Shown one piece after another: positions 44,646 through 56,728 of a stretch of 64,000 nt of DNA. A program made the translations under genes and the position numbers. The notes beneath the pieces are model-generated. The model did no database searches. It was not told the origin of the DNA and saw nothing but the letters and a program-made list of their open reading frames with translations. Position 1 is the stretch's first letter. The number at the start of each line of letters is the position of its first letter. Source of the DNA: Diplocarpon mali (taxonomy: Eukaryota; Ascomycota; Leotiomycetes; Helotiales; Drepanopezizaceae); contig JAENRP010000119.1 of the NCBI GenBank assembly GCA_024741835.1, positions 8,800 through 72,799 on the forward strand, written 5' to 3'.

Positions 44646-45903
44646 ATGTCTGGAAGTACCTTCCCAGGCCGCCTAGGCACAAATGTAAACCCCTTTGGAG
44701 GCGACAAGGAACAGGCAAACCCTGGGTCGATTGGCAAGGTGGAGGAGGAGGATGAAAACGATAACATCACATCGCCAACCACGCCAAACTTCAGCTTTGG
44801 AAACGCTATTGGCTCGACTTTGGCATCTCCATTCCCGCTTGGAGGTGATGGGGTCGGAGACGGCCCACCAGTTTCATTCAAGGCCACAGATGGGTTCCCA
44901 GCCCATTACGGCATGGGAAGACGTACTTCAGTCTCTGCCGAGTCCCTCAACCCGACGGCTGCCTCCAATGATAACTGGTCACCACCTTTCCATCCCAAGA
45001 CTGACGATCAGGTACAGCGGTTGAAGAAGTCGATTTCGGGGAATTTTCTTTTCAATCATCTGGATGACGAGCAGAGTGCCCAGGTCCTAGGTGCCCTGGT
45101 AGAAAAGCCCATCCCTGCCAAGGATATCAAGGTGAATTCTCCGTCATATTCGCCGAAGTCTTTGGATACACAACGATCCAGTCACATGTGACTAACGCCC
45201 AACACAGGTCATTACACAGGGCGACCAGGGGGATTTTTTCTACGTGGTAGAAAAGGGCTCTTTTGATGTCTACGTTAACCCAAATGGTGCCTTTCAACCC
45301 GGTACAGATGGCCTTGGTACCAAGGTGGCGACAATCGAGTCGGGTGGTTCTTTCGGAGAACTGGCCCTCATGTATAACTCTCCCAGAGCCGCAACTGTTA
45401 TATCCGCAGAGTCTAGCAGCAACTTATGGGCTCTTGACCGCATCACTTTCCGCCGGATTCTGATGGACTCGACTTTCCAACGTCGCCGATTATACGAGAG
45501 TTTCCTGGAAGAAGTTCCCATTCTCTCCACCCTGACGAAGTATGAGAGGTCAAAGATCGCGGATGCTTTGGAGATGCAGAAGTTCTCTGCTGGAACCACC
45601 ATAATCAAGGAAGGCGATGCCGGAGAGGCATTCTACCTCTTGGAAAGTGGTGAGGCCGAGGCTTTCAAGAGTGGCGTACCAAGTCCAGTCAGATCATACA
45701 AGAAGGGCGACTATTTCGGTGAGTTGGCCCTCTTGAATGATGCGCCCAGAGCAGCCAGCGTAATCAGCAAAACGGAGGTCAAAGTCGCCACCCTTGGAAA
45801 GGATGGATTCCAGAGACTGCTTGGTCCTGTTGAGAGCATTATGAGGAGAACCAGGTACGATCAAGGAGTCGAAAATATCGAGCCCCTGCACGAGACGGTG
45901 TAA
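44646..45903 (+). CDS. cAMP-dependent protein kinase regulatory subunit
   Basis: Exons 44646-45131 and 45208-45903 (76-nt intron, ACTAAC branch) give 393 aa from this ATG. It inhibits the PKA catalytic subunit until cAMP binds. The inhibitor site RRTSV lies at 92-96; the Ser makes it a type II-like substrate site. Two tandem cyclic-nucleotide domains follow, each with the phosphate-binding cassette: FGELALMYNSPRAATV and FGELALLNDAPRAASV. The linker sequence FPAHYGMGRRTSVSAESLNP is typical of filamentous fungi. As modelled the protein lacks the N-terminal docking helices, which appear just upstream out of frame, so the true start is probably earlier. Confidence 0.9.
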
Positions 45904-46257
45904 TGAGAGACGGTGCACTGGCTCGACTCTGCAATTAGCTTTATGAAATGGCAGGCGTTGTAATGGCTCTATTCGTTTAGTACAAGATAGAACTGGCTTC
46001 GGTGGCTCGGATACCTTTGATGCAGAAAGTCAGATGACACGTTCCAAGATTAGCAGCGGAATGACCATTCAGTTCTTGGTCCTCCACGTAATGTGCGCAT
46101 AGCTCGCTACGTCAGATATCAGTCTTCGTGAGTACACTCTCCGCACCGCAAGGCCCAAGATGCCCCCTAGGGCGAGCATCTCTGGCTCAACGGTGGTTCT
46201 CAAGACTCCGCGAACGCCAGCCCATGCATCCGATCCCCATTCATCTAATCCATGAAA
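45904..46257. other. Convergent 3' intergenic region
   Basis: Between the PKA-R stop (plus) and the SPF27 stop (minus). Nothing is recognised. Confidence 0.4.
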
Positions 46258-46902
46258 CTACCTCGCACACTCCCGTCTCCTCTCCAAGATTTCTCTCCGA
46301 ACAGCCTCAGCCGCAACTTCAGTCTCCAATACCCTCCCGACGCCCCTCCTCCACCCTTCCTCCAGCCCCTTCAACTCTCCACTGACGGCCTCCTGTGCAT
46401 TCTTCCTCTCAATGACCACTCCATCAATCTCCCCCTTCCTCTCCTCCAACTCCCTCTCCAGTGCCCTCAACACGTCCTCCAGCTGCCTATTCCCCTCCAG
46501 CCACGCATTCTTGCCATACCTCTCCAGTAACTCCAGATTCGCGATCCTTCCCTCAAGGTACGATTGCGAGGTGTACGCGCGCTCGAGCGCAGTGCGCCAT
46601 TTCTGCAGCGTCTCGGGGGGCGTCTCGTCAGCGCTTGGGGTGGAGGGGGGCGCTTCTTGTTCCTCGTACCGCGACGTCGAGATGCCGGTGATGGGCGTGC
46701 TGGACTCCACACGCGCGAACTCGGAGAGCATGAGAGGCGTGAGTTTCTGGGGGGCGAGCGGGGGGAGAAGGGGGTGCTCTGATACCGTGGCGGGGGTGCT
46801 GGCTTCGAGAGAGATGAGGGCGAGGGCGGCGGCGCGCTCCGAGGGCGTGGGTTCCGAGTCGATGTAGGGGAGGGATTCGTGGATGGCATTGGTGAGGGGC
46901 AT
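46258..46902 (-). CDS. Pre-mRNA-splicing factor SPF27/BCAS2 (Cwf7)
   Basis: Intronless on the minus strand, 214 aa. SPF27 is a core subunit of the Prp19/NineTeen complex, which stabilises U5/U6 at spliceosome activation. The N-terminus (MPLTNAIHESLPYID) and the motif LELLERYGKNAWLEGNRQLE are characteristic, followed by coiled coil and the RKNAQEAVSGELKGLEEGW region to the C-terminus. The N-terminal third is Pro/Thr-rich and variable. The codon choice is GC-rich compared with the adjacent PKA-R gene. Start ATG at 46902 is the first in frame. Confidence 0.88.
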   Translation of the reverse strand: MPLTNAIHESLPYIDSEPTPSERAAALALISLEASTPATVSEHPLLPPLAPQKLTPLMLSEFARVESSTPITGISTSRYEEQEAPPSTPSADETPPETLQKWRTALERAYTSQSYLEGRIANLELLERYGKNAWLEGNRQLEDVLRALERELEERKGEIDGVVIERKNAQEAVSGELKGLEEGWRRGVGRVLETEVAAEAVRREILERRRECAR

Positions 46903-47719
46903 CTTGCTACGTCGGAGAGGCTATGTGGTGCTGTCAAGTCTGGTGTTGACGGAGAGCTTCAGCGTATCCGACAACTCAGAGAAGGTTGGGTTAGAAAACC
47001 TGTGAGAAAGGTGTGAAGGTTAAGGTAGGACTGGAACTCCACAGGGCAAAACTCTCAAGTTGAGAACCAATTTATTTCCGAAGCTTGTTCCATCCTTGTA
47101 ATCTTGGCGCTTGTCGCCTTGCGCTCGAGGCTGCCATTGAATGTTGGGGAGGCTACCCCACCTAGCTGTCAAGCTTCAACACGGCATGGGAATAACTTAG
47201 CACTTTACACCCTCCGCGAGGGCTTTCATCGCTACATTCACCATCCGCGTCTGGGACCCCAATGGAAAGTCTAACGGATCAATAACAGGAGTCGAAGGCG
47301 GTGCCTTTCGAAGAGTTACAAGGGAACCCGAGAGGGGGAAGCTCGATTCCAGACGGGAAAGTTGGTTGAAAGCTGGCTAGAATTCTGCTGTTACTGCTAG
47401 CATGGGCGGCTCTTACGAGCCTCGTTGGGGAAACAGAGGAGCTCAGCTGGACCTGGTTCTCGGACGGAGTTGAAAATAGTGAGAAGAGGAGCAAAGACTT
47501 GCTAGGCGTTGGGAAGGCAGATTGTACTGGGTATGCAATGCTTTACAGTCCACGGCACCGGATTTTACTGACTCGGCATAGACCAGATGTAGAGATCAAT
47601 ACGATGAGATATGCGGACACCAAACAAGTCGGCTCTGGGCTTCGCTAACCCCTCTATTGCAGAGCCTCGTCACTGGCCAAACAAGGCCCGCGTGCAAGCC
47701 AATTCAACCTTGCAGTCCT
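46903..47719. other. Intergenic, SPF27 promoter and missing ceramidase 5' part
   Basis: No gene is recognised. If the ceramidase relic downstream was once complete, about 1.5 kb of its 5' coding sequence should lie here, but I see none of its motifs. Confidence 0.4.
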
Positions 47720-48811
47720 GCTGCTGGATCCTCCGTCAAGTCGTTGCACACTTCTCGGGATATGTCGAACTTCAGCTTTCCTTTGGCTAATGGAAGCTAT
47801 ATCCACACCTGTCCAGCAGCACTAGGCTACTCCTTCGCTGGTGGAACGTCAGATGGTCCTGGAGCTTTCGACTTCACACAAAACGGCCCAAATGCCCCGA
47901 ATACATCTCCAGTTTGGCGAGTAGTCTCAGACTTGATCAAGGAGCCAAATTAATGGCAAAAGTGCTGATACCTCCCATAACATATCCTACTTCATGTCGG
48001 AGAAACCGACTCTCCGTATCTCTGGACACCGAATATCGTCGATGTTCAGGTCCTGCGAGTTGGCCAGCTCGTAATCATCGTTAGTCCTGGAGAGGCTACA
48101 ACAATGGCTGGCCGCCGCTGAAGGGCAGCTATCCATGATTCTGCTCCTGCGCTTGCACTTTCCGGGTCCTCGTCTGTGAACCCCGTCGTAGTGATTGGTG
48201 GCCCGGCCAACAGCTATACGCATTACATCGCCACGACAGAAGAGTACGGTATTCAGCGATGTGAGGGCGTATCCACTCTTCATGGACCGTACACACAAAA
48301 TACCTACCCCACACTCAGCTACCTACGCTACTTGAGCTCATTACTTAACGACCCGCCCACCGCCCGGCCCTTCACCTCCAGATAACGGAGGATAATCTCT
48401 CCCGTTCGTTACGGGTGTCATTCACGACGGCACCCCCTACCTCGAGTCTTCGGCGAGGTAAAAACCGACGTCGAGTCCGCCTACGCCGTCGGAGACATCG
48501 TACCCGCTACCTTCGTAGGCGCCAACCCACGCATCTCCCTACGTCTCGAGCAAACGCAAGCCGCTTTCGAGAAGCTGAATACAGACTCTAAGATATGGGA
48601 GGGGAGGGGAGACAACAGTGACTGGGCTCAGGTCTTCAGCTGGAAGAGAAGCTATGGGGTCCTAGAGACGAGCGAGCTTGTGATTGTGTGGGAGACGGAG
48701 GATTGGGCTAAAGCTGGGCAGTACCGGGTTAGGTGCTATGGGGATTCAAAGGCAGTTGGGGGCACGATTACTGCGTTTGAGGGGGTTAGTCAAGGGTTTG
48801 TTCTGGCATAA
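47720..48811 (+). pseudogene. Neutral ceramidase relic, 5'-truncated with nonsense mutations
   Basis: C-terminal ~360 codons of a neutral/alkaline ceramidase, which cleaves ceramide to sphingosine and fatty acid. Recognisable pieces: VKSLHTSRDMSNFSFPLANG, CPAALGYSFAGGTSDGPGAF, then ILLHVGETD, YLWTPNIVDVQVLRVGQLVI, SPGEATTMAGRR, NSYTHYIATTEEYGIQR, and finally TDVESAYAVGDIVPATFVGA to a natural TAA at 48809-48811. In-frame stops occur at 47951, 47966, 47978 and 48119 (the last at a conserved Trp after GRR, TGG to TGA). Frameshifts lie near 48395 and 48450. The catalytic N-terminal domain is absent. It is a dead copy; a functional paralogue may exist elsewhere. Confidence 0.85.
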
Positions 48812-49117
48812 TTAATATCTGGATCCGAAGTTATCGGTACCCATGTCGAGATGAATCAGAGGAGGGACAAACACGAGGGGACAGTAATGACAAATTTTAT
48901 AGCAAGGGAGAATCAGTGCATCGTTTTTCATAGTCTCGTCTCCCAGTAGCAACATCTCTGTTCGGCCCCCATCTAGCGTGGCCAAGAAGTAGCAGAAAGT
49001 GGGGAATATGAACGCCAGATGACCAGTACCATTATACAAACTCCATCCAGCCATGTAACGCCCGAGCTGCAATCCCAGAGAGAAGAATCACCCAATTGAA
49101 ATCCGCGTTTTGTCCTT
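48812..49117. other. Convergent 3' intergenic region
   Basis: Between the ceramidase relic and the Pol III subunit stop codon. Nothing is recognised. Confidence 0.4.
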
Positions 49118-52100
49118 TCAAATCCCGTTCTTTTTCGCGAATCGAACCTTCTTGCGCTCGGCCAGATCAGCCTTCCACTCATCCTCGAACAGAGTTGGCT
49201 TCATCTTCGTATCCTCCGGCTGAAGCCCCAGCTTCCTCACAACCTGGAAAGCACCCGTTCCAACACTCATCGTCTGGCCCATGATGATACACTCACTTAC
49301 ACCTTCAATGAGATCTGTCTTCATGCCCGCCGCCGCCTCGAACAAGTGATCCGGGGTCTTCTCGAAGGAGGCGAGTTGCAGAACACTGTCTCGCATCTTG
49401 GAGAGGCCAAAACGTGTAATACCTAGAACTTCGCCTTTGTAGGTCATGACGTCAGCCAAAAGCTGCATGTGTCGAGGATCGATGCCCATGTCTCCCATGA
49501 CTGAGCCGATTTCCGTGGCGATAGTCGACCGTGCTGCTTCAATACCGAGAACATCCTTCATCTCCATGACACTGTTACTTGTAGATCTGGTCCCGACGAC
49601 TCCCTCCGTAGTCATACAGGCACGGAGCCCATAACCTTCAACGAGAACCGTGTGAGAATAGGGCTCAGAGTCTGTTTTCTGGATGATAGCACGGGTGGCG
49701 TCAGGGTAACCCGAGATTGCCAAGGTCGGCAAAGCACGTTTGAGGTAATTGACGCGGAGGAGAATGTCGGATCCTCCGTCGTCGATGTATGCCTTGTTCT
49801 TAGCACCTCCACGAGCACCCATATTGCCGCCACTCTCGGAGGTGACGTTAACGAAAATGCACTCGTGGGCTACAGTCACATCTGCCCCACGAACCTTCAA
49901 CTTCTTGTTCATGCAGATGGTCTGGGCAATGTCCTCGACCGTGAGTCCAAGTTGCATACCGTAGAGTGCGTCCAAGTCGACAGATAGACAAATAGTAGCG
50001 CTTTTGGCAGACCACATATCTTCGACAAATCGAATAACATCAGATATGTAGGTTTTTTCGATGCGGGCCTTAACAACCTTAGCCGCCTCTATTCGCCATG
50101 GGTTTTCGAGTGGACAGGTGATGACGGGTGTACTGATGACTTTTGAGGCGTTGATGATTTCCTTAATACGAGGTACACCCTGAGTAATACTCATTCCAGC
50201 GACACCAGCAAAATGGAAAGTCTTCAAGGTCATTTGCGTACCCGGCTCTCCAATAGATTGTGCTCCTACAGCACCGACCGCATGGCCTGGTTCGACATGT
50301 GCTTTAGCATACTTGTTCAAGCAGAGAGAGATAAACATTCTTAGAGTTGGAAGCGACACTTTAGCCACACGATCCACATATTGCTTCTTTTGTATATCGT
50401 CTTTCGAATCGTCTTGAGGATAGCCTGGTTCCGGGGGATCCTCGAACTCGTGGAGACCCATGTTTTGTCGTGCTTTGGCCAAACGAGAAGCTAGACCACC
50501 AACGAAATTGGTTATGGTGACCAAGAAACCACGGGCGCTCTCAAATTCGTCGACGCCAGAATAGCTATCATCATTATAGTCATACGCTTCGCCTAGAAGC
50601 CCCCGTCTGGCATATCCAGATTTTTGCTTCGCCAGAAGCTTGATGCACTCAGCGGTGATCTCGTATGGAAGTAGGCATCGATCTTTGTTATTCCATGTCA
50701 GAGCTTCAGCATGAGTCCAGGTGCGTTTGAAATGTACGGGCACAGCCGAACCTTCCATGTCAACAGGATCCAGCTTATCAGCACCAAATTGGAACTGGAC
50801 AACAATGCCCGAAGAGTTGCGGACAGTATCGTCGTACTGGGTGGATAGATCTTCCAGCGACTTCATCAATCTTCTGGACATATATCCAGTTTCGGCAGTT
50901 TTGACAGCCGTGTCGACCAAACCTTCACGGCCAGAAATGGCATGAAACAAGAACTCCGTAGGTCTCAGGCCGGTAAAAAAACTATTTCTGACGAAACCCT
51001 TGGATGGGGGTTGGCGATCATGCTTTGGGAAGTGAGGCAGAGTGCGGTCCTGAAATCCATCCGCAACACGTGAGCCGCCAATAATCTGTTGCCCCACAAC
51101 TGCTACCATCTGAGCGACATTGATGTTCGAGCCTTTGGATCCAGACTTGGCCATGATGAGAGGCGAATTCCATTTGCTGAGAGTCGCTATACAGTATTCA
51201 CCAGCCTTCTGTCTGACCCCACTAAGAACACCGGATATCTGGGATTCCAATGATTCCTCCATATTACAGCCAGTAACCTTTCTCAAGGTCCCACTCTGGA
51301 ACTGCTTAATAAATGTATCGCATTCTTCATAAGCTCTTTGGACAAGTCTAAGCTTCTCGTTAGTCAAACTTTGCGACGGGTAGACATCGCTGATGCCAAT
51401 TGAGAAGCCCATGTTAGTAAGATAGCGGGCCGAGATCTTGGAGAGTCTGTTCATAGCTAGGACGGCTTCGTCAGGACCGAAATCTCGCAGTATAATGTAA
51501 AATATCGAATCCTTCTTTCCAGACCCAACTGTTGTCTTGTCCATTCTCCCACACATAACCTCTGAATTGCGAACGACAAGCCACCCATCATTTATGTCCA
51601 TATCTGGGCACTGTTTAGGTACGGGGATGTAGTCTCGGCATTTCGCATCTAAGTTGACTTTGACCGGTGATTTTTTGTTTGGGCGCATGAGAATGCTGAA
51701 AACTTGCTTCCCGGTCCAGAGTGCCTGTGGCTTGATGATGGCAGGGGGCGGCAAATCCAGGTGGGTGTTGGCATCAACCATATACATGCAAAGGTTTGTG
51801 AATGTCTTCCGGTCAAAGAAATTCTCTTTACTGCTCAGTAAGTACGCCGCTGTGATGAAATCTTGGGTTGCTGAAATGATCGGCTCGCCATTCTTCGGTG
51901 TCGAGAGATTATTCTTCACACCCATCAAATTGATGGCTTCGGCTCTAGCCTCTTCTGTCTGGGGAACATGCAAGTTCATCTCATCCCCGTCAAAATCGGC
52001 GTTGTAAGGATTGCACACACATTCGTTGAGTCGAAATGTCCTCCAAGGTCTGATCTTAGCATAGTGGCTCATGATACTAAGCTTGTGTAAAGAAGGTTGT

Positions 52101-53734
52101 CGGTTGAAGAGGACAATATCGCCATCTTCTAAATGTCGCTCGACAATATCGCCATATTTCAAATGCTTCGCTTCGATCTCTCTGCGAGCGAATTTGAGCG
52201 AGATTTTGTGATCCGAGTCCTTCTTGACGATCTGCTGAGCACCTGGATGTACCGTTGGGCCGTTTCTAACACACTGTTGCAGCTTCTCGAGATTGTGCTT
52301 CTGAACCCTCTCGGGATATGTCATATTCATGGCCACCAAAACAGGAACAGCAACTTCGTCTATACCTAGATTAGGATCTGGAGAAATGACCGTTCGAGCA
52401 GAAAAATCCACACGCTTTCCTGACAGATTCCCCCGGAATCGACCTTGCTTTCCCTTCAAGCGCTGGCAAAATCCTCGCATGGGCTTTCCCAAGGCTTTAT
52501 CTTGGAGGCCAGGCACATCGCTGTTTACGTACAGAGCAATTGCAGTCTGAAGGAAGTCCCATTGCTCCATGATTGTTTGGATTGGCTGACCTCGCTGTAA
52601 TGCTGCTCGAATTAAAGAGCTAACGTTGACAATCTCTCCAAGCTTTGTAGTGAGATCGTCTTCGGTACTTGCGTTGTCTTGCGCAACAGATGGTCGGATG
52701 CATATCGGTGGGGCAGGAACGAATTGCCAGATGAACATCTCGGGTCTGCCCTCTGCGGGATTAAGTCCAAGAAGCTCGCAATCACTAGGGCTAACCATCT
52801 TGAACAAATTCAGAACTCTCAGTGCATTTAGATCATCCATAGCTTTCTTCGTATGCTTCTCAAGCTCTGGATTGGCCTTTTTAGCTTCTTCGAAAGATTT
52901 TTGATAGGTGATCAAAGTCGGAGGAGGGACTTTCTTCATGGCAGTCGATTTGTTGAATGCTTGGTACCTGTCGTGGGCCAGCTTGACAGTGCCTACTTTT
53001 CGGATTTGTCCGTTGACCGCCTCGCAATATGGACATGTTCTTGCCTTCCGGCATTGCTCATTAATCTTCTTGCAAATTTGGGTACGCTTCAGATTATCGA
53101 TTCCAGGAACTCTAAGTTGTTTTAGAAAGTTTCGTCGTTCGGTATCCGTGAGTAGAATTCTAGCACAATCCTAGCAGCTAAGTTAGTTCTCGACTCCTTC
53201 CGACAATGACGGACTGGCATACTTTGCAGATGTTCTGCAAGAAGGTCATAGTCAACTTCAAATATCCAATATGAAAAACTGGCAGGGCCAATCTAACGTG
53301 TCCGAAATGGCCATTGCAATTTGCGAGGCCTTCGCCGCAAGTCCCGCAGAGACCAGTCTTGCTCGAAGTTCCCTACAAGATTTCCCAGTATAAGTCATGG
53401 TCTCTGAAAATCTTGAGATTTTTAGAGCTCACCAATTTTGGGTCCAATGGCCCATTAGGCCTAGGTCTTCGCATCTTTTCGACATCGTAAAGTAAAGTGT
53501 CGGAAACTTCGAGGACTCCTTGATTGACGATTTGAGTATTGGACCTAGGTATCTGTTGGTAAGGAACGAGGGTAGCACGACTAAGACTCACTGAATTCCG
53601 AACTTCAAAGACGAAAATTCTGAGCTCAGTTAGCTATTGTAGTTCTGTATCACCGGTACAGTATCCTCACTCTTGGGCACATTGTCTACGACCTGCGCCT
53701 TGATGGTTTCCCCGCCTGTAGAGTTGAGCTGCAT
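49118..53734 (-). CDS. RPC1: RNA polymerase III largest subunit (RPC160)
   Basis: Minus-strand exons 53734-53671, 53619-53592 (28 nt), 53544-53433, 53372-53223 and 53170-49118 give 1468 aa, close to yeast Rpo31; introns are 47-60 nt. It forms the active-site cleft of Pol III, which makes tRNA, 5S rRNA and U6. Features in order: KFGIQS and VLEVSD clamp start, zinc-binding CGTCGEGLANCNGHFGH, a second CPYC motif, the NADFDGDEM catalytic aspartate triad near residue 511, bridge-helix/trigger-loop region with GEPGTQMTLKTFHFAGVAGM, and the Pol III-type jaw. The absence of a heptad tail and sequences such as REGLVDTAVKTAETGYMSRR support Pol III rather than Pol I or II. Junctions were chosen to restore VPKKFSSLKFGIQSNTQIVN. 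Confidence 0.97.
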
Positions 53735-54396
53735 TATGGCGTTATGCTATTGCTACTCGTACATGTGCGAATCTTTTCCTGAGGTCATACGAGAAGCCAT
53801 AAATATTCCATTGTAAGTCGGGAGACTTATGTTCTCTTTCCTGCGAATCCCTAATCCTGTAGCTTCTCAGCCGTTTTTTCCACTAAAGCTTGGTGGGGCC
53901 TCGAGATGAGTCAGCAATCTAAACGCGGGGCAATTTTCTCGGTAAGAACCAAAACAACCTCCCACGTCTGCTAGAGCTCTGGCTATCATATATTAAAGGT
54001 GAAAAGGCACTTTGGCTATGGCATATACAGAATCTATCGATAGCTTTCACAAAGTAACACACAACAGCCAAGGTTTGAGGTCACTTGCGGGGAATAATTA
54101 TGGTATTAATTTTGTCAGAAGAGAAGCCTTTTCGCCTCGATTTGGTGACTGCTCCAGCATACCTGTAAAACCTCGAGTGCTATATCAAAATCGAGAAATC
54201 GAACCGTCATTAAAAAATTTCCGCGCTAACTTTCGCAACTCGACGTGGAGCTCTCTAGTATATAAGGTCTAGGCACTTGGGAGCAACCCAAAATCTAAAA
54301 GAAACCTGTAATGAAGTATAGTCTTTTGCATCATATGTGCGAATTTAATGCAGCGTTCTTGAGAGACGGTAGGATTATTAGGATTCAGGACATTTT
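53735..54396. other. Intergenic, Pol III subunit promoter and NEM1 3' region
   Basis: No gene is recognised. An AT-rich patch lies about 54090-54300. Both neighbours are on the minus strand. Confidence 0.4.
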
Positions 54397-56029
54397 CTAA
54401 GCTATATGCTTGCCGTCCTCACCTCCTCGCAAAGCCAACAAAGCTCGCACATCAGTAACATACTGCAAGCCCTCTAGTAGCGGTACCAGATGCATAAGGT
54501 CATTGTCAGTCGGATCGTTAATCCAGCCTTCTATGGGAATTGCGTTATCTCGTACCCAGTCAGTCACGTTCATCAAACTGAAAGCTCTACAATTGGGCTT
54601 ACCTTGATGGAACATGTAGCTGAGAGGACTATTATCCAGAATCATGACCTTGCTGAGGTCCGGCTCTACAGAGCTCAAGTCCTTAATGAAGGCACCATGG
54701 CGGTATGTACAATGTTGTCTGTAATATCGACCAGAAAAGAATTTGCGCTCCGTCTCCAAGAAATCTATAACTGGGTCTGCATACTCCTGGACAGACGCAG
54801 TAAAGATTACCAGGTTATACCACTTACAAATCTTAATCCAGTTAGCATTATGAGATCCGATAGAATATACTACTCACTCGTCGCAGAAAATCGTCACAGT
54901 GTGGTCTCTTGTGGACGTAGTAGAGAATCGGATGCTGGGGACCAGGCACTGCATTCCCCCCGGCTCCAACGACTGTGCTGAGCTTTACTTCTACCATATG
55001 ACCGGTGCTCATTCGTCCCCCTTTGGCCATGCTATGGATTAAGGTCTCGTCCAAGTCTAGTATCAAAGTCTTTTGAGTAAGTTTCGCACTAGGCATGTCG
55101 GAAAGCGTGTAAGATGGCTGACGACGAGGAATTAGGGGCCTGGGTGGCGCTGGAGCACGTGGATATTTTGTCATCAGGAGAGAAGCAGCTGGAGATGTAG
55201 GAGATTTTAGGGTCGCTGGTAAAATCTCGCCGCCTGCAATAGCACCAGAACCATTGCTCTGAGTACTTGTTGATTGTGCCTTACGATGCTTCCGCTGCCG
55301 TACACTATCTTCATTGTGAAGCTTGATTCGGATAGATCGCCTTGCAGGTGCAATCTCGTCGGAAGTTTGTAACGACTTCGAACGTGTATGTCGAGCACTG
55401 CTAGAGGATGCCCCATGTTCGTATTCGCTAATTGATCGATCACGGTCAGATTCGGACTCAGATGATAGACCTGATGAGGATGAGTTCAAAATGAATCCTT
55501 TCCCTTTTCCTGTTGTTCGCTTCCCAGACGAACTCTTGCCACGACTTCGGTCTCCAGTCAATCCCTCTTCCGTTGAAGTGATCCCGAGCGCTTTCGCAGT
55601 AGAGGAATTCCTTGATCCTAATTTTGCCATCTGCGAGAAGGGAGCAAAGTCCCCTCGCTCGTCATAAAGACAGGCTATGAGATATACGCCCGGCGCAGCA
55701 ATTGTGGACAGAAACCAGCGTATTGATTCGATAAAAGCCGCCGAGATTCGTTTTGGAATAAGACGCCACCCTAGGCCGACCTGAATCTTACTTTCGCCTT
55801 CTTCTTTCTCTAGTAACGGAGTTTCTTCGTGAGCACTTTTATCATCGTCCTGGTCGGCTCCCGTAGCATCTCCGGTAAAGTCGGATTTCTCGTCCAATAT
55901 GTCTTGCGAATTCCTTCTTAAGCCTGTTCCAGTCGGAGATGAAAATATGTTCCCATACGAGTTACTTCTTGACGGCGATGGGGTCTGCTGCGGAGACACT
56001 CGTGAAGAGAGGATATTCAAAGAGTTCAT
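54397..56029 (-). CDS. NEM1: NEM1, nuclear-envelope/ER phosphatase for lipin
   Basis: Minus-strand exons 56029-54878, 54831-54603 and 54548-54397 give 510 aa; introns are 46 and 54 nt. With Spo7 it dephosphorylates the phosphatidate phosphatase Pah1 at the ER, controlling lipid synthesis and nuclear shape. The DLDETLIHS catalytic motif (nucleophile Asp about residue 325) starts the HAD/CTD-phosphatase domain, with YYVHKRPHCDDFL, WYNLVIFTASVQEYADPVID and ILDNSPLSYMFHQDNAIPIE following. The intron junctions restore RRICKWYN and HQDNAIPIEGW. A hydrophobic stretch around 105-130 (FIESIRWFLSTIAAPGVYLI) is the membrane anchor. The long Ser-rich linker between membrane and domain is typical of the fungal family. 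It is divergent from GCD7. Confidence 0.93.
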
Positions 56030-56728
56030 CGTACTGTCATATCCGAGCCATGAGTAGTTGTACAGGCTTCTAACACTTATGTTGAGGAGCGCCGTAAAGT
56101 GCCTTGAGGGGGAAGAGTAGAATGCAAGGTCCACGCCCTTAATGCACAACGCGCAATAGTTATCAAGCCCTTCACGCCTGGTTATTGCGCTGTGCTTATG
56201 ACGTCGCACGCTATTGCTATCCTACGTCCTCGATTCGACTGCCGCGCAGCTTCCAGAGATTGGGGATAGAAAGTTGGCAAGGTCTACGAGGGCCGGCGCA
56301 GATAGAAATATATCCCGAACAAAGAACGGATGCTGGAATGATTGCTGAGCTTCATGTATGTAGATTCAAGGTTGACGGCCGCGACGGGATTGGGTTGGGG
56401 TTGAGGTTAGAATGCTATCCAAGCGTGTGGCAGATCCCTGTCGTCTGTCGCGACGTGAGGAGCTCCAAAAGGTCATGTTGAAATATACATTTGGGAAACG
56501 TCACAATTCAATAGCAGTGACATATTCCCAGAATCCATACCTACTAATCAATCGTCAGATCCGTCACTTCCCAGTGAACACTGTCATTCGTACGAACACC
56601 CTCGCCATTTATTTTTGTTTGCGCCCTTCAAAACTACTGCTAACTGCCCCTCCAAGACTGCAAATATTCTGCCACACCATCTTAAGAGAACCCAACTCGC
56701 GGCCCCGAAGCCAGGAGATCAATCGAAT
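56030..56728. promoter_or_regulatory. Divergent promoter between NEM1 and GCD7
   Basis: A 699-bp divergent intergenic region. No clear named site stands out by eye. The minus-side open frame extends upstream to 56209 only without an ATG. Confidence 0.4.

Noticed and set aside
56615..56728. N-terminal extension of eIF2B-beta
   Set aside because: The extension begins with TTG; the first ATG is at 56729 and gives the usual family start region.
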